This document shows, piece after piece, positions 22,526 through 34,731 of a stretch of 64,000 nt of DNA. Position 1 is the first letter of the stretch, and each line of letters begins with the position of its first letter. The notes beneath the pieces are model-generated. The model did no database searches. It was given only the letters and a program-made list of their open reading frames with translations, and was not told the DNA's origin. Both the position numbers and the translations under genes were made by a program. Where the stretch lies: NCBI RefSeq assembly GCF_900156605.1, contig NZ_FTOA01000008.1, forward strand, positions 62,001-126,000, written 5' to 3'. The DNA comes from Insolitispirillum peregrinum. GTDB lineage: Bacteria; Pseudomonadota; Alphaproteobacteria; Rhodospirillales; Rhodospirillaceae.

Positions 22526-23758
22526 TCACTCCGCCGCCTCTTCACTGACCACAAGGCTGGAACGCCGCCTGCGTACCTGACCGTTCAGCACAAAGGACGC
22601 AACCAGCCCGATCACCAGCCCCCAAAAAGCCCCACCGATGCCGAACATCTTGATGTTTGCCGCCGAGGCCAGAAAAGTGATCAGCGCCGCTTCGCGTGAC
22701 GCGGGGACGGCCATTGCTCCGGCGAGGCTGCCGCCAATGGTGCCGAGCAGGGCCAGACCGGCCAATGTGGTGATGAAGGTCGCCGGAAAGGCCATGAAGA
22801 CCGCCGCCAGCGTCACCCCGAACACCCCGACCAGCACATAAAACACGCCCGCCGCAATCCCGCCGATCCAGCGTTTCGACGGGTCTTCATGCGCCTCGCG
22901 CCCGGTGACGATGGCGGCGGTGATGGCGGCAACGTTGAACGCATGGGACCCGAACGGTGCCATGATCAGCGAGCCGAGGCCGGTCAGGGTGACAATGGGG
23001 TTGGCGCTGGTCCGAAAGCCGTCGTTGCGCAGGACCAGCATGCCGGGCATGTACTGGCCGGTCAGGGTGATCAGAAACAACGGCAAGGCAACACTCAGCA
23101 GGGCGTTCAGTGAGAATTCCGGCATGGTAAAGACCGGGGCGGCGAACCGAAGCTGCAGGCCGGACAGGTCCACCCGGCCCAGCGCCAGCAGAAAGACCAG
23201 ACCAATCATCAGGATCCCCACCACCGCATAGCGGGCGGTAAAGCGTTTCAGCAGAACATAAGCCACGACCAGCAGCCCGACGAGGGCCGGGTCAACGCTG
23301 GCACCACCGAACGCGCCAATGCCGAATTGCAGCAAAATGCCCGCGAGCAGGCCAGAGGCGATGCCGGGGGGAATCAGGCGGATCAGCTTTTCAAAATAGC
23401 CCGACAACCCCAGGGCAACAAAGGCGACGGCCGAGAGGATGTAGGCCCCGACGGCTTCAGCGTAGGGGGTGGTGGCCAGCGCTGCCACCAGAAAGGCCGC
23501 CGCCGGTGTTGACCAGGCGGTGATGATCGGTTCGCGATAGCGCCAACTCAGCAACAGCCCGGTCAGGCCGACACCAATCGAGACCGACCACACCCACGAC
23601 GCGGTCAGCTCGGGGCTGAGGCCAGCCACCTTGGCGGCCTGAAACACCAGAATGAAGGTTCCGCCATAGTTGACGATGACCGAAATCAGCCCGGCGACAA
23701 TCGGATGGGTCAGGTCATTCAGCCGCAGGCGGGCGGGGGATGGACTCGCAGACATCAT
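22526..23758 (-). CDS. benE: BenE-family benzoate/H+ symporter
   Basis: 410 residues from the first of two adjacent ATGs, with GAGGAGAG 8 bases upstream. About 12 hydrophobic segments cover the whole protein. Family marks include the N-terminal HPIVAGLISVIVNYGGTFILVFQAA, SVSIGVGLTGLLLSWRYREPIITAWSTPAAAFL and GQYMPGMLVLRNDGF. BenE proteins are inner-membrane proton symporters for benzoate. No benzoate catabolic genes are nearby, so the true substrate may be another aromatic acid. It is divergent from the MocR regulator gene, 90 bases apart, which may control it. Confidence 0.9.
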   Translation of the reverse strand: MMSASPSPARLRLNDLTHPIVAGLISVIVNYGGTFILVFQAAKVAGLSPELTASWVWSVSIGVGLTGLLLSWRYREPIITAWSTPAAAFLVAALATTPYAEAVGAYILSAVAFVALGLSGYFEKLIRLIPPGIASGLLAGILLQFGIGAFGGASVDPALVGLLVVAYVLLKRFTARYAVVGILMIGLVFLLALGRVDLSGLQLRFAAPVFTMPEFSLNALLSVALPLFLITLTGQYMPGMLVLRNDGFRTSANPIVTLTGLGSLIMAPFGSHAFNVAAITAAIVTGREAHEDPSKRWIGGIAAGVFYVLVGVFGVTLAAVFMAFPATFITTLAGLALLGTIGGSLAGAMAVPASREAALITFLASAANIKMFGIGGAFWGLVIGLVASFVLNGQVRRRRSSLVVSEEAAE

Positions 23759-23848
23759 TCGAACGACTCTCCTCAAAAGCGTTTCTTGACATCTAACCGA
23801 TCAATGGCCTGATGGTTCCTGCCATTTTCCGCAAGGGATACAGACCAA

Positions 23849-25348
23849 TTGTTCAAGCATTCCCAACTGGATTCCGTAAAAGCCTGGCTTGCGCATCCCG
23901 CCCATGCGGCGATGCCGTTGCACGCACGCATCCAGCGGGCCATCCGGCACTTGATCCTCGACGGGGCGCTGGGCGCTGGCAAACCACTGCCCGCCTCGCG
24001 CGCGCTCGCCCGCTCGCTGGGTGTCTCCCGCGATACGGTTGAATCGGCCTATGCACAGCTTCACGCCGAAGGCTTCATCGAACGACGGGTCGGCAGCGGC
24101 AGCTTTGTGGCCGGAATGACGGAGTTCACACAGGGCTGGCGGCGGCCACGGCACGATTCGCTCCGGCAGGACTCGGCGCCGCCCCTCAGTCAGCGTGGCG
24201 CCATCATGTTTCACAGCGGAGGCCTACACGGTGTCTTGCGCCCCCGGCCCTTTTTACAAGGGATTCCGGAAACCCGTACCTTTCCGCTCCCGTTGTGGGA
24301 ACGCCTGCAACGGCAGGTTTTGAAAGAGGTCGGCACACAGGCACTTTTGCACAGCGACCCGCAAGGAGCCGAACCGCTGCGGCAGGCGATTGCTGATTAT
24401 GTGAATCTGGAACGCGGAGCCCGCGCCACGGCAGACCGCGTGCTGGTCCTGACCAGTTCCCAACAGGCGATGATGCTGTGCGCCACCATGCTGCTGGACC
24501 CCGGCGAGCGGATTTTCATCGAAGACCCGGTTTATTCCGGTGCCCGCAAGGCGTTCGATGCTGCCGGTCTGGACTGCGTGCCGATTGGCGTTGATCGCCA
24601 CGGGATCATGGTCGAGCAGATCATCAACGATCCACAGCGGGCAAAAGCCGTATCCCTGACCCCATCCCATCAGTTTCCCACCGGAGCAACGCTGACACTG
24701 GATCGTCGGCTGGCGCTGATCGACTGGGCGGCCCGGCAACAGGCATGGATCATCGAGGATGATTACGACAGCGAGTTCCATTACGCAGGCAAGCCCACCG
24801 CCTGCGTTCAGGGGCTTGATCCACACGACCGCACCCTCTACATCGGCACCTTCACCAAATCCCTCTTTCCCGGCCTGCGGATCGGCTACGCCGTCCTGCC
24901 GCCGCCCCTCGTCCAGCCGATGACCGTCGCCCGCTCGCTGTTCGATGGCCATACGGCCTCCATCGCGCAACTGACGCTGGCCCGGTTCATGGAGGGGGGA
25001 CATTTCGGAGCCCATGTGCGGGCGATGCGGGGCATCTATGCCGAACGGCTCGAGGTGCTGGCCGGGCTGGTCAGAAAGTATCTTGCCGGGTTTGTCGAGC
25101 CACGCGTTCCGGTCGGCGGCCTGCAAATGCCCTGCATGCTGACCGGCACGGTGTCGGAACAGGCGGCGATGGACGCCGCCCGCCGTGCTGGAGTCGAACT
25201 GACCGGGCTGTCTGCGCTGTATGCCGCCGGAACCGGCCCGGCCGGTTTCCTGATGGGCTTCGCCGCCTATACGCCAACCGAAATGGAGGATGCGGTCAAA
25301 AAACTCGCACGGGCGTTTCGGGCGGTGGAGCAACGCTCCCCTCCCTGA
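23849..25348 (+). CDS. MocR-type regulator (GntR HTH fused to aminotransferase domain)
   Basis: 499 residues from a TTG start (AAGGGA upstream). Residues ~20-90 are a GntR winged helix (PLHARIQRAIRHLILDGALGAGKPLPASRALARSLGVSRDTVESAYAQL). The rest is a fold-type I aminotransferase: the PLP Asp is in IIEDDYDSEFHYAG and the Schiff-base Lys in TLYIGTFTKSLFPGLRIGY. MocR proteins sense PLP or amino-acid adducts and activate nearby genes. Its divergent neighbour is benE. The stop abuts that of the convergent PEP-mutase-type gene with no gap. Confidence 0.9.
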   Translation: MFKHSQLDSVKAWLAHPAHAAMPLHARIQRAIRHLILDGALGAGKPLPASRALARSLGVSRDTVESAYAQLHAEGFIERRVGSGSFVAGMTEFTQGWRRPRHDSLRQDSAPPLSQRGAIMFHSGGLHGVLRPRPFLQGIPETRTFPLPLWERLQRQVLKEVGTQALLHSDPQGAEPLRQAIADYVNLERGARATADRVLVLTSSQQAMMLCATMLLDPGERIFIEDPVYSGARKAFDAAGLDCVPIGVDRHGIMVEQIINDPQRAKAVSLTPSHQFPTGATLTLDRRLALIDWAARQQAWIIEDDYDSEFHYAGKPTACVQGLDPHDRTLYIGTFTKSLFPGLRIGYAVLPPPLVQPMTVARSLFDGHTASIAQLTLARFMEGGHFGAHVRAMRGIYAERLEVLAGLVRKYLAGFVEPRVPVGGLQMPCMLTGTVSEQAAMDAARRAGVELTGLSALYAAGTGPAGFLMGFAAYTPTEMEDAVKKLARAFRAVEQRSPP

Positions 25349-26173
25349 TCACCCCTCGGCCATCACCCCCGCAATCACCGCCCCCGGCAACGCCTCGGCG
25401 GCGTAGGTGAAGGTGCCGGAGGTCCGTACCTCCTCGGCGGCGCGCATCAACGCCCCAAAGGCGGCGCGGGCCATCGAGCCGCCGACGCTGATACGGCGCA
25501 CCCCGGCCTGTTCCAGCTCGGCCACCGAATAGACCGGCCCTTGCAAGCCCATCACCACGTTCACTGGCTTGCTGACCGACTGGCAGACCAGCCTGATGGC
25601 CTCGATATCCGGCAGGCCCGGCGCATAGAGAACGTCGGCACCGGCCTCGGCGAAGGCTTGCAGGCGCTTGATGGTGTCGTCCAGATCGGTGCGGCCACAA
25701 AGATGGTTCTCGGCCCGTGCGGTCAGCACAAAGGGCAACCCGCGTGCGGCCTCGGCGGCGGCGCGGACGCGGTCGACGGCGTGGGCAAACTCGTAAATCG
25801 GGCTATCGGACTCGCCGGTGGCGTCCTCAATCGAGCCGCCCACCAGCCCGACCGCCGCCGCCATGCGGATGGTTTCGGCGCAGAGATCGGCGCTGGCCCC
25901 AAAGCCGTTGCCAAGGTCCGCCGACACTGGCAACGGAGTGGCGTTGACGATGGCGGCGGCATTGGCCAGCACCTCCTCCCGGCTCAGTGCCGTCAGCGAG
26001 TCGCGGCGGCCGGTGGAAAAGGCATAGCCTGCGCTGGTGGTGGCAAGGGCATCAAAGCCGAGGCTGCTCAACAGCCGGGCCGATCCGGCATCCCACGGGT
26101 TGGGAATGACAAAGGCGGTCGCCTGCTGGTGCAGGGCTTTGAAACGCTCGAATTTCTGCTGTTGGTCCGGCAT
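25349..26173 (-). CDS. Isocitrate lyase/PEP mutase superfamily protein
   Basis: 274 residues, TIM barrel with NPWDAGSARLLSSLGFDALATTSAG at the N-terminus, the metal-binding region PVSADLGNGFG, then GGSIEDATGE and the C-terminal RISVGGSMARAAFGAL. This is the common proteobacterial subgroup related to oxaloacetate decarboxylase and PEP mutase, whose members mostly lack a proven substrate. The usual KKCGH active-site loop of isocitrate lyase is absent, so it is not an isocitrate lyase. It follows the GNAT gene by 24 bases on the same strand, probably one transcript. Confidence 0.85.
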   Translation of the reverse strand: MPDQQQKFERFKALHQQATAFVIPNPWDAGSARLLSSLGFDALATTSAGYAFSTGRRDSLTALSREEVLANAAAIVNATPLPVSADLGNGFGASADLCAETIRMAAAVGLVGGSIEDATGESDSPIYEFAHAVDRVRAAAEAARGLPFVLTARAENHLCGRTDLDDTIKRLQAFAEAGADVLYAPGLPDIEAIRLVCQSVSKPVNVVMGLQGPVYSVAELEQAGVRRISVGGSMARAAFGALMRAAEEVRTSGTFTYAAEALPGAVIAGVMAEG

Positions 26174-26197
26174 GGGGCGGTCTCCTTGGCGGGTCGG

Positions 26198-26920
26198 TTA
26201 CTGGTCGAACTGCAACCGGCTGAGCTGCTGGCCGCTGGCATCGAAGTTCCCGGCCTGCAACCAGAGCTGATAGCCCGCGCGCAGGCGCGGCCACTCGCTG
26301 TCGAGGATGGAGAACCACGCGGTATCGCGGTTGCGGCCCTTGACGACCATGTGCTGACGGAACAGGCCCTCGAAGCTGAAGCCAAACCGCTCTGCCGCCC
26401 GCTTGGAGGGCAGGTTGGCGTTCTCGCACTTCCACTCGAAACGACGATACCCAAGGCTGAAGGCATAGTCAGCGAACAGGAACAGCGCCTCGGTCGCAAC
26501 CCGTGTGCGGCTGATCGCCGGTCCCCACATAATGTTGCCGATTTCGATCACCCCATGGGCGGTGTCGATGCGCATCAACGCCTGTCGGCCCTCGGCCCGG
26601 CCGGTCGCCCTGTCGATGACGGCAAAGAACAGCGGGTCTACGCTGGCGGCGGCCTTCTCGACCCACGCCCGCAGGTCGCTGATATCGGCGGGCGGCTGGT
26701 CGAACAGATACCGAAACCGCTCCTCGACGCCGGGTGCGGTCGCCGCCTCGAACAACGCCTGTCCATGCTGGTCCGCCTTCAACGGCTCCAGCCGTGCATA
26801 AGCCCCCTCCAGAGTTTTCCGCTCTGGCTGGGGAACGTTCTTCCACCTACTCAGATCCACCACCACACCCTCCCGACTGTGACGACCCGCGCCGTCGTTG
26901 ATCCCAGGCAACAGGGGCAA
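26198..26920 (-). CDS. GNAT-family N-acetyltransferase (RimJ/RimL-like)
   Basis: 240 residues. The acetyl-CoA fold is seen as GVIEIGNIMWGPAISRTRVATEALFLFADYAF, then RRFEWKCENANLPSKRAAERFGFSFEGLFRQHMVVKGRNRDTAWFSIL, the usual RimJ/RimL pattern for N-terminal or small-molecule acetylation. The first ~20 residues lack similarity, and a GTG near residue 19 (VVVDLSRW) could be the real start. It precedes the PEP-mutase-type gene on the same strand. Substrate not known. Confidence 0.85.
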   Translation of the reverse strand: MPLLPGINDGAGRHSREGVVVDLSRWKNVPQPERKTLEGAYARLEPLKADQHGQALFEAATAPGVEERFRYLFDQPPADISDLRAWVEKAAASVDPLFFAVIDRATGRAEGRQALMRIDTAHGVIEIGNIMWGPAISRTRVATEALFLFADYAFSLGYRRFEWKCENANLPSKRAAERFGFSFEGLFRQHMVVKGRNRDTAWFSILDSEWPRLRAGYQLWLQAGNFDASGQQLSRLQFDQ

Positions 26921-26989
26921 GAGTGTGACCCAGTTTTCGCAAAAGCGATACAGCGCACCAAAGACGACGGTCAGGGCGCGATGTCCTCA

Positions 26990-27029
26990 AGATAAAGAAA
27001 AAGGAAGGTCTGGAGGCATCGCCTCCAGA
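26990..27029 (-). terminator. Rho-independent terminator after ohr
   Basis: Read leftward: TCTGGAGGC, three-base loop, GCCTCCAGA (27009-27029), then a T/C-rich tract CCTTCCTTTTTC. It lies about 50 bases after the ohr stop. Confidence 0.65.
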
Positions 27030-27076
27030 CGGGTCCGGGCGGTAGCCCGGCACACCCCTGCCTCCCTCCCACACCA

Positions 27077-27502
27077 TCAAACGATGGTGAACCGCACGTC
27101 GATGTTGCCACGGGTGGCGTTGGAATACGGGCAGACGATGTGCGCCCGTTCGACCAGCGTTTCCGCCGCTGCACGGTCGAGGCCCGGCAGGCTGACGGTC
27201 AGATCAACTTCGATGCCAAAGCCGTTGGGGATCGGGCCGATGCCGACCGCGCCGGTCACGCTGACATCGGCGGGCAGGGCCAGCTTGTCGCGGTTGGCAA
27301 CGAACTTCATCGCCCCGAGGAAACAGGCGCTGTAGCCGACCGCGAACAACTGCTCGGGGTTGGTGCCGTCGCCGCCTGCGCCGCCCAGCGCCTTGGGGGT
27401 GATCAGTTTGACATCCAGCTGGCCGTCGTCGCTGGTGCCCCGGCCATCGCGGCCTCCGGTGGCGGTGGCGGTGGCGCGGTAAAGGACTTTATCGAGGGAC
27501 AT
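27077..27502 (-). CDS. ohr: Organic hydroperoxide resistance protein Ohr
   Basis: 141 residues from the ATG in [21 protein letters not shown]; a start six codons earlier is also open. The two catalytic cysteines lie in [10 protein letters not shown] and [12 protein letters not shown], and the family Arg is near the N-terminus. Ohr is a thiol peroxidase that reduces organic peroxides in the cytoplasm using lipoylated partners. It is downstream of ohrR on the same strand, with an OhrR-type palindrome between the two genes, so it is derepressed by organic peroxide. Confidence 0.96.
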   Translation of the reverse strand: MSLDKVLYRATATATGGRDGRGTSDDGQLDVKLITPKALGGAGGDGTNPEQLFAVGYSACFLGAMKFVANRDKLALPADVSVTGAVGIGPIPNGFGIEVDLTVSLPGLDRAAAETLVERAHIVCPYSNATRGNIDVRFTIV

Positions 27503-27531
27503 GATGGCTTCCTTTCTCATCGCACATATTA

Positions 27532-27547
27532 ATATCGTGTGCGATAT
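27532..27547. promoter_or_regulatory. Probable OhrR operator upstream of ohr
   Basis: Perfect inverted repeat ATATCG-TGTG-CGATAT, 30 bases before the ohr start. The related site TATCGC-GT-GCGATA lies before ohrR, and the adjacent MarR-type regulator is the obvious ligand. Confidence 0.75.
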
Positions 27548-27566
27548 ATTGGGTTAAAGCAAAAAC

Positions 27567-28031
27567 TCAGCGGATCAGATTGGTGCGTAACCGTATCAAC
27601 TGTTCCCGCAAATCAACCAGATCATCCTCCGAACACTTCATCGCCTCGGCAACGCAGTCCGGAATAATGGCAGCCCGGGTCTTCAGGGCGGCCCCTTCGG
27701 CGGTCAGGGTGACAATCACCTGACGTTCGTCCTCGGGAAGCCGCTGGCGGTTCACCAGTCCCCGCGCCTCCAGCCGTTTCAGCAAGGGGGTAAGGGTGGT
27801 GGTTTCAAGGTACAACTGCTCACAGATTTCCGAGACGTTCAGGCCGTCGCGTTCCCACAGCACCAGCATCACCAGATACTGTGGATAGGTCAGGTCGAGG
27901 TCGCGCAACACCGTCCGATAGACCTTGTTGACCCCCAGCATGGTGGAATAGAGGGCAAAGCACAACTGGGTCCGCAAGCGGAGCTTGTGGTCAGGGTCGG
28001 CAGGGTCAGAGGATGGCGCTGTTGTTGTCAT
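27567..28031 (-). CDS. ohrR: MarR-family peroxide sensor OhrR
   Basis: 154 residues. The reactive Cys is in [12 protein letters not shown], the conserved OhrR position, with the Tyr partners nearby ([17 protein letters not shown]). The winged helix is [41 protein letters not shown]. Two further Cys ([12 protein letters not shown]) suggest the two-Cys class in which oxidation forms an intersubunit disulfide. It represses ohr and itself, and oxidation releases the DNA. Confidence 0.94.
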   Translation of the reverse strand: MTTTAPSSDPADPDHKLRLRTQLCFALYSTMLGVNKVYRTVLRDLDLTYPQYLVMLVLWERDGLNVSEICEQLYLETTTLTPLLKRLEARGLVNRQRLPEDERQVIVTLTAEGAALKTRAAIIPDCVAEAMKCSEDDLVDLREQLIRLRTNLIR

Positions 28032-28043
28032 GGGGTGAATTTA

Positions 28044-28057
28044 TATCGCGTGCGATA
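28044..28057. promoter_or_regulatory. Probable OhrR operator upstream of ohrR
   Basis: TATCGC-GT-GCGATA, centred about 20 bases before the ohrR ATG, so it should cover the transcription start and allow autorepression. It matches the ohr-side site in 12 or more positions. Confidence 0.7.
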
Positions 28058-28097
28058 GAATCGTCAAGCCATAAAATATGCCCCCGTGCCCCCGCTC

Positions 28098-31000
28098 CTA
28101 TTCCCCCGCCGGAGCCTGTTCGGTTTCCCGCAAGCGGTGAACAGGGAACCAGACGCGGACCTCGGTACCCTCGCCCAGCCTGCTGGACAGGTTCAACTGA
28201 CCGTCATGCAATTCGACCAGAGCCTTGGTCAGCGGCAGCCCGAGACCGGTTCCTTCATGGCGACGGGCCAGACCGCTGTCAATCTGGCGGAAGGGGATCA
28301 GGGCCAACGGAATGTCTTCCGGCTTCATGCCAATCCCGCTGTCAGTTACCCGCAGCATCAGGCCGCCATCGGGGGTGCGCTCGACGCTGACACAGACCGT
28401 CCCGCCGCTGGGGGTAAACTTGACCGCATTGCTCAACAAGTTGAGCAGAATCTGCTTGATGCGGCGGCTATCCCCGCGCAGGAGCGGTAAATGCGGCGGC
28501 AGATCGGTCTTCAGGGTGATGCCGCCGCGCAAGGCACGCTCGCGTACCAGCCGGATCGAGGCCGCCACCACCACCGACACCGTCATCGTTTCTTCCAGCA
28601 ACTCCATCGAGCCGGATTCGATTTTCGACACATCCAGAATATCATTGATGATGTCCAGCAGGTGCCGCCCGCTGTCGTGGATGTTACCGACATAGTCGCG
28701 GTATTTTTCATTGCCCAGCGGGCCAAAAACCCCGGTTCCCATCACTTCGGAAAAGCCGATGATGGCATTCAGCGGGGTGCGCAGTTCGTGACTCATGTTG
28801 GCGAGGAATTCCGACTTGGTGCGGTTGGCAGACTCGGCGCTGGTCAAGGCTGCCCGCAACTCGGTTTCCGCCACCGCATGGGTCAGTTCCCCGCTGACCC
28901 ATTGGCCCACCATCCGCAACAGCTCCAGATCCTGCTCGTCGAACGGCTGCGCGCGGGCGGTCTTTGACAGGAACGCCAACACCCCGTACACCTCATCCCG
29001 CACCACCAGACGCAGCCCCAGATAGGCCATCGCCCCCGATACCGGGCAACAGGGCTGCCGCAGGTCGTCATAGCCCGGAATCGCCCAGCCCTGATGGACC
29101 GCCTGCGGGCCTTCGTTGAGCAGGACGATTTCGTGGATGGTTTCCATGATCGGCAGCTTCTGGTCCCGTGTCACACTGTCCGGCGGTCCCAGCACTTCTT
29201 CCAGCAACAGCGTATCGCCGTCAGCCTGATGGCGCCCAAGGAAGGCAATCGGCAGGTCGCAGCGGCGGCTGACAAAGCGCACCACAGCGGAAAACCGCTC
29301 GGCAAAGGACCGGCTGGAATCGCCGGTCAGGCGCAAAATGGTCCGCCAGTCGTTCTCGCGGTCGCGCAACAGTTCCTGTGCCCGTTTGTGCGCGGTCACA
29401 TCGGTATAAATGCCAACGGTCATGTCCGTCACGGTGCGCCGTTCGACCACCCGCACCCACATGCCGTTTTCGTACTGGATTTCCTGGGCATCTTCGACCG
29501 CCCGGTGGGACAGCAGACGGGCGGCAATCTGACTTTCCGACACCATCGTCGTGCTGTGCGCCGCTGCCGTGCGGATCATCAGCTCGAACGGTGTGCCCTG
29601 TTGGCACAGCGGCTCCAGGAACGGATACAACGTCACAAAAGCCTGGTTCCACGACACCAGCCGGTCCTGGGAATCCCACAGCAGGAACCCGATCGGCAGA
29701 GCTTCGACCGCCTGTTGCACACGGGTCATCGGCGCATTCCGGGCACCGTCACGATGCCATGGCTCCGGCATGATAATGCCAACGCCGCGATAGCCGCGGA
29801 ACATGCCATGGGCATCAAAAACCGGCACGCCAGACACCGAAACATGCAGAACTTCGCCTGATCCCAGCACAAAGGGATAGGCGAAATCCCGGAACGGCTT
29901 GCGCTCGTTCAACACCCGGCGATGCTCGGCCAGCAGGTCGGGCGGAAAGTCGGGCGGCAGGAAATCCAGCCGCTTGCGCCCCAAAAGATCGGGCGGTGAC
30001 ACATACGAGCGGGAAACGTTGTGCACCGAAAACCAGACGAAACGGTGTTCGCTGTCGGTTTCCCACCACCAGTCGGAATGGGCTCCGGCCAGATCCAGCA
30101 ATCGCTGTTCGGTGCTGTCGCGGCGGGACTCCAGCTCGACCCGTTGCTGTTCGGCCTGTTCAAGTCGCCGGTTGGTCTGTTCGCGCACCTGCCGTTCTGC
30201 CGACTGGTCGAACAGCGCCAGAACCATGCCATCAATCTGTCCCAGATGGCGCACCGGGGCGACCGTCAGACGAACCTCGGACTCCTCGTCCGGAGTGAAC
30301 ACCACCGATGTTCGGCCCTGCCGGTCAAGATTGGCCAGAATCGGCTGCAAGACCCGATAGGCGTCTTCGGTAAAGACATCGGCCAGCGCCGAAGCCCCCA
30401 GCACCACCTCGCCCTTTTCCCGGAAGACGGCCATCACGGCCGTCGAATGGCGCGGCCCATAGGCCCGCAAAACACGGTGTTGCAGATTACACAGCAGAAT
30501 CAGCCCGGGCAGGATCACCGACATGTCAACCAGTCGCTGTTCGGCATCATCGACCTGCGCCCGCCAGCTATCCGACGAAATGCCATCCAGCACCTGCCTC
30601 CGCCCGGTTCCCAGAACCCTGCGCAGATAGCGTTCAACCCAAAGGTACAGGCCCCCAATCGTCAGCAACAGGGCTGCAATCAGGGCCACTTCGCGCCAAT
30701 AGGCTTCGGCCAGGGGACCAGTGATATCGAGATAGATTTCCAGAATGGCAAAGGGCGGCTTGTTGGCCTCAAAGCTCAACGGCGCATAGACCTCGATCAC
30801 CACGCCACGCTGGTGCAGCTCGCCATCCTCATCACGAAACCAGCGATTCCGCTCGATCCCGAAGCTGATTTCACCCTGACGCGTTTTTTCAAACCGCGGA
30901 TGCCCGCCGCTGAACTGCCCGATCAACGAAGGATCATTGGAATAAAGAATCGTGCTGTCAGGCAGCAGGACGTTGGCCTGCACGACGTTCTGGACCCGTG

Positions 31001-31340
31001 GATACTGGCGGACGAGCTGGATAAAGGTGGTCGACAGCGTTGCCTGCTGCTCCCGGTCAAGGGGCTTGCCATCCTGACGAAAGCCCGAACGCTGCAACGC
31101 CTGCAGGATTGGCTGGGCGGTCAGGACGGCCACATCGCGCGCGCGCCGTTCAACCGTCAGGTCGACGGCCATCTGGTGCAGGATGTGGGTGATCAACGGC
31201 AGCAAAATACCGGCAAGCAGGAACGCCGATCCCAACCGCCAGGATCTGACCGCCGACCCGGCTGTTGCACGGGACAGCAGACCACCCGGAGCCGGACCAT
31301 GACCCGGCGGATTGTTGCTCTCGCTGCCGTTTCCTTGCAC
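28098..31340 (-). CDS. Membrane hybrid-less sensor histidine kinase with PAS and GAF domains
   Basis: About 1,080 residues from a GTG at 31340 just past the heme A synthase stop; the open frame continues upstream but overlaps that gene, and the weak ribosome site (GAGG) leaves the start uncertain. In order: a membrane segment ([20 protein letters not shown]), a ~190-residue periplasmic part, a second segment ([18 protein letters not shown]), two or three PAS-like regions (one at [18 protein letters not shown]), a GAF domain ([17 protein letters not shown]...[14 protein letters not shown]), HisKA ([22 protein letters not shown]) and HATPase ([18 protein letters not shown]). No receiver domain and no regulator gene are nearby. 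Ligand unknown. Confidence 0.9.
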   Translation of the reverse strand: MQGNGSESNNPPGHGPAPGGLLSRATAGSAVRSWRLGSAFLLAGILLPLITHILHQMAVDLTVERRARDVAVLTAQPILQALQRSGFRQDGKPLDREQQATLSTTFIQLVRQYPRVQNVVQANVLLPDSTILYSNDPSLIGQFSGGHPRFEKTRQGEISFGIERNRWFRDEDGELHQRGVVIEVYAPLSFEANKPPFAILEIYLDITGPLAEAYWREVALIAALLLTIGGLYLWVERYLRRVLGTGRRQVLDGISSDSWRAQVDDAEQRLVDMSVILPGLILLCNLQHRVLRAYGPRHSTAVMAVFREKGEVVLGASALADVFTEDAYRVLQPILANLDRQGRTSVVFTPDEESEVRLTVAPVRHLGQIDGMVLALFDQSAERQVREQTNRRLEQAEQQRVELESRRDSTEQRLLDLAGAHSDWWWETDSEHRFVWFSVHNVSRSYVSPPDLLGRKRLDFLPPDFPPDLLAEHRRVLNERKPFRDFAYPFVLGSGEVLHVSVSGVPVFDAHGMFRGYRGVGIIMPEPWHRDGARNAPMTRVQQAVEALPIGFLLWDSQDRLVSWNQAFVTLYPFLEPLCQQGTPFELMIRTAAAHSTTMVSESQIAARLLSHRAVEDAQEIQYENGMWVRVVERRTVTDMTVGIYTDVTAHKRAQELLRDRENDWRTILRLTGDSSRSFAERFSAVVRFVSRRCDLPIAFLGRHQADGDTLLLEEVLGPPDSVTRDQKLPIMETIHEIVLLNEGPQAVHQGWAIPGYDDLRQPCCPVSGAMAYLGLRLVVRDEVYGVLAFLSKTARAQPFDEQDLELLRMVGQWVSGELTHAVAETELRAALTSAESANRTKSEFLANMSHELRTPLNAIIGFSEVMGTGVFGPLGNEKYRDYVGNIHDSGRHLLDIINDILDVSKIESGSMELLEETMTVSVVVAASIRLVRERALRGGITLKTDLPPHLPLLRGDSRRIKQILLNLLSNAVKFTPSGGTVCVSVERTPDGGLMLRVTDSGIGMKPEDIPLALIPFRQIDSGLARRHEGTGLGLPLTKALVELHDGQLNLSSRLGEGTEVRVWFPVHRLRETEQAPAGE

Positions 31341-31341
31341 G

Positions 31342-32367
31342 CTACGTTCGACCTCGCGCCAGTACCCACACCACTGCCGAAAACACCAGAAACGCTCCTG
31401 CCTGATGAGCAACCGCCAGCGGGACCGGGACCACCAGCAGCAAGGTGGCAATGCCCAGACCCGCCTGTCCACCAGCAAACACCGCCAGAACGGACAGGGA
31501 CATACCATAAGAACGATACCGCCCGGTTAACCGGGCATACAGCCACAGCCCCAGACAGAGCAAAACCGTCGATATGGCCAACAGGCGGTGATTGAACTGT
31601 ACCGCGCTGGCATTCTCAAACAAATTCCGCCACCACGGTTGTACACTATACCAATCCACAGGCAGAATCGCCTCCCCCATCAGCGGAAAGGTGTTGTAGA
31701 CCAGACCGGCATCCAGACCGGCAACAAACGCCCCGGCCAGCATGGTGAGAACCACCATCGCCAGTGTGCAGAGCAACACCCAGAGGGGCAGGGAACGGGA
31801 TGGTGGCGGCGCTGAATGCCCGCGCTGGCAGGTCAGGCTTGTCCACAGCAGAAGACCGTACAGGGTCAATGCCAATCCCAGATGCAAGGCCAGACGATAG
31901 GCGCTGACCTCGGGCTGATCGCGCAGGCCCGAGGCCACCATCAGCCAGCCGACCAGTCCTTGCAGCCCCCCCAGCAGCAACACCAGCAGCAACCGTTTTA
32001 CCAGCCATGCCGGAATCATCCGCCGCCACCAGAACAGCGCCAGCGGAACCGCCAGCACCAGCGCCATCGCCCGCCCCCACAGGCGATGGATGTATTCCAG
32101 CCAGAAAATACCCTCGAACCCTGTCACCGACATGTCGGCATTGCGCAAACGGAACTGCGGGGTTTGCTGGTAACGCTCGAACAGGGCCTGCCAGTCGGCA
32201 GCCGAGAACGGCGGCAGCACATGCAGCGGCTGCCATTCGACCATCGACAACCCGGACCCGGTCAGGCGGGTCGCCCCGCCCAGCAGCACCATCACCAGCA
32301 CCATGGCACACAACAGCCACAGCCAGCGGTGGATCAACGGATGAAGGGTGGCTGGTGTTTCCTGCAT
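31342..32367 (-). CDS. ctaA: Heme A synthase (COX15/CtaA)
   Basis: 341 residues from the ATG with GGGGAGG 7 bases upstream ([15 protein letters not shown]). About eight membrane segments; heme-ligand histidines lie in [26 protein letters not shown] and VAHQAGA. The type-2 (alphaproteobacterial and mitochondrial) features [16 protein letters not shown] and [21 protein letters not shown] are present. It oxidises the heme O methyl group to make heme A for cytochrome aa3 oxidase. It stands alone, away from the cox cluster. The histidine kinase gene begins within a few bases of its stop. Confidence 0.95.
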   Translation of the reverse strand: MQETPATLHPLIHRWLWLLCAMVLVMVLLGGATRLTGSGLSMVEWQPLHVLPPFSAADWQALFERYQQTPQFRLRNADMSVTGFEGIFWLEYIHRLWGRAMALVLAVPLALFWWRRMIPAWLVKRLLLVLLLGGLQGLVGWLMVASGLRDQPEVSAYRLALHLGLALTLYGLLLWTSLTCQRGHSAPPPSRSLPLWVLLCTLAMVVLTMLAGAFVAGLDAGLVYNTFPLMGEAILPVDWYSVQPWWRNLFENASAVQFNHRLLAISTVLLCLGLWLYARLTGRYRSYGMSLSVLAVFAGGQAGLGIATLLLVVPVPLAVAHQAGAFLVFSAVVWVLARGRT

Positions 32368-32457
32368 GGGTGTCCTCCCCGTTGGCAACAGGAGCTTTCA
32401 CGGGATATGGGCAGGACGATCCCCGACACACAGGGCGAACGGGTGGCAACAGCGATG

Positions 32458-32494
32458 AAAAAAAGGGCCGCCTGTTGCCAGGCGACCCCTTTTC
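32458..32494 (-). terminator. Rho-independent terminator after groEL
   Basis: Read leftward: GGGGTCGCCTG, loop GCAA, CAGGCGGCCC, then seven T. It lies about 45 bases past the groEL stop. Confidence 0.85.
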
Positions 32495-32538
32495 GTAACG
32501 CGATCCAAAGGACGGACCGGCGTGTCTGGACAGGGCGA

Positions 32539-34278
<1,740 letters not shown>

Positions 34279-34367
34279 TCAGGTATCTGCAACAGGTGCA
34301 AGCGGCTGGTGGGGAAGGCCTGCTGCCATCGCACAGCAGCAGGCTTTCACGCCGACCAGGTCCGGAC

Positions 34368-34658
34368 TTAGCCCTGGAGAATCCCCATGATGTCCGATTC
34401 CTTCATGATCAACAGGTCTTCGCCGTTGACCTTGACTTCGGTGCCCGACCACTTGCCGAACAGGACGCGATCACCAGCCTTGACTTCGAGGGGGATCAGC
34501 TTGCCGTCTTCGCCACGGGCGCCGGAACCGACAGAGATCACTTCACCTTCCTGCGGCTTTTCCTTGGCGGTGTCCGGGATGATGATCCCACCGGCAGTCT
34601 TCGCTTCGGATTCAACGCGCTTCACCAGCACGCGATCATGCAGCGGCCGAAAGTTCAT
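34368..34658 (-). CDS. groES: Co-chaperonin GroES
   Basis: 96 residues from the ATG of [40 protein letters not shown]; a frame twelve codons longer is not needed. The mobile loop (residues ~17-33) and the C-terminal [16 protein letters not shown] are typical. It caps the GroEL ring. GGAGG-like sequence precedes the ATG. It is first gene of the groESL operon. Confidence 0.97.
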   Translation of the reverse strand: MNFRPLHDRVLVKRVESEAKTAGGIIIPDTAKEKPQEGEVISVGSGARGEDGKLIPLEVKAGDRVLFGKWSGTEVKVNGEDLLIMKESDIMGILQG

Positions 34659-34731
34659 TCTGGTCCTCCAATTGACCGTAGAGATGTCTACCATGAGAGG
34701 AAGCCCGTCCGGCCCCAGCTGGGCACCGTTG

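Noticed and set aside
25541..26995. 484-codon open frame on the + strand over the PEP-mutase-type and GNAT genes
   Set aside because: Antisense shadow of two recognised genes; composition is Gly/Gln-rich without motifs.
30021..31595. 524-codon open frame on the + strand over the histidine kinase
   Set aside because: Antisense to the kinase; the kinase motifs on the other strand are clear.
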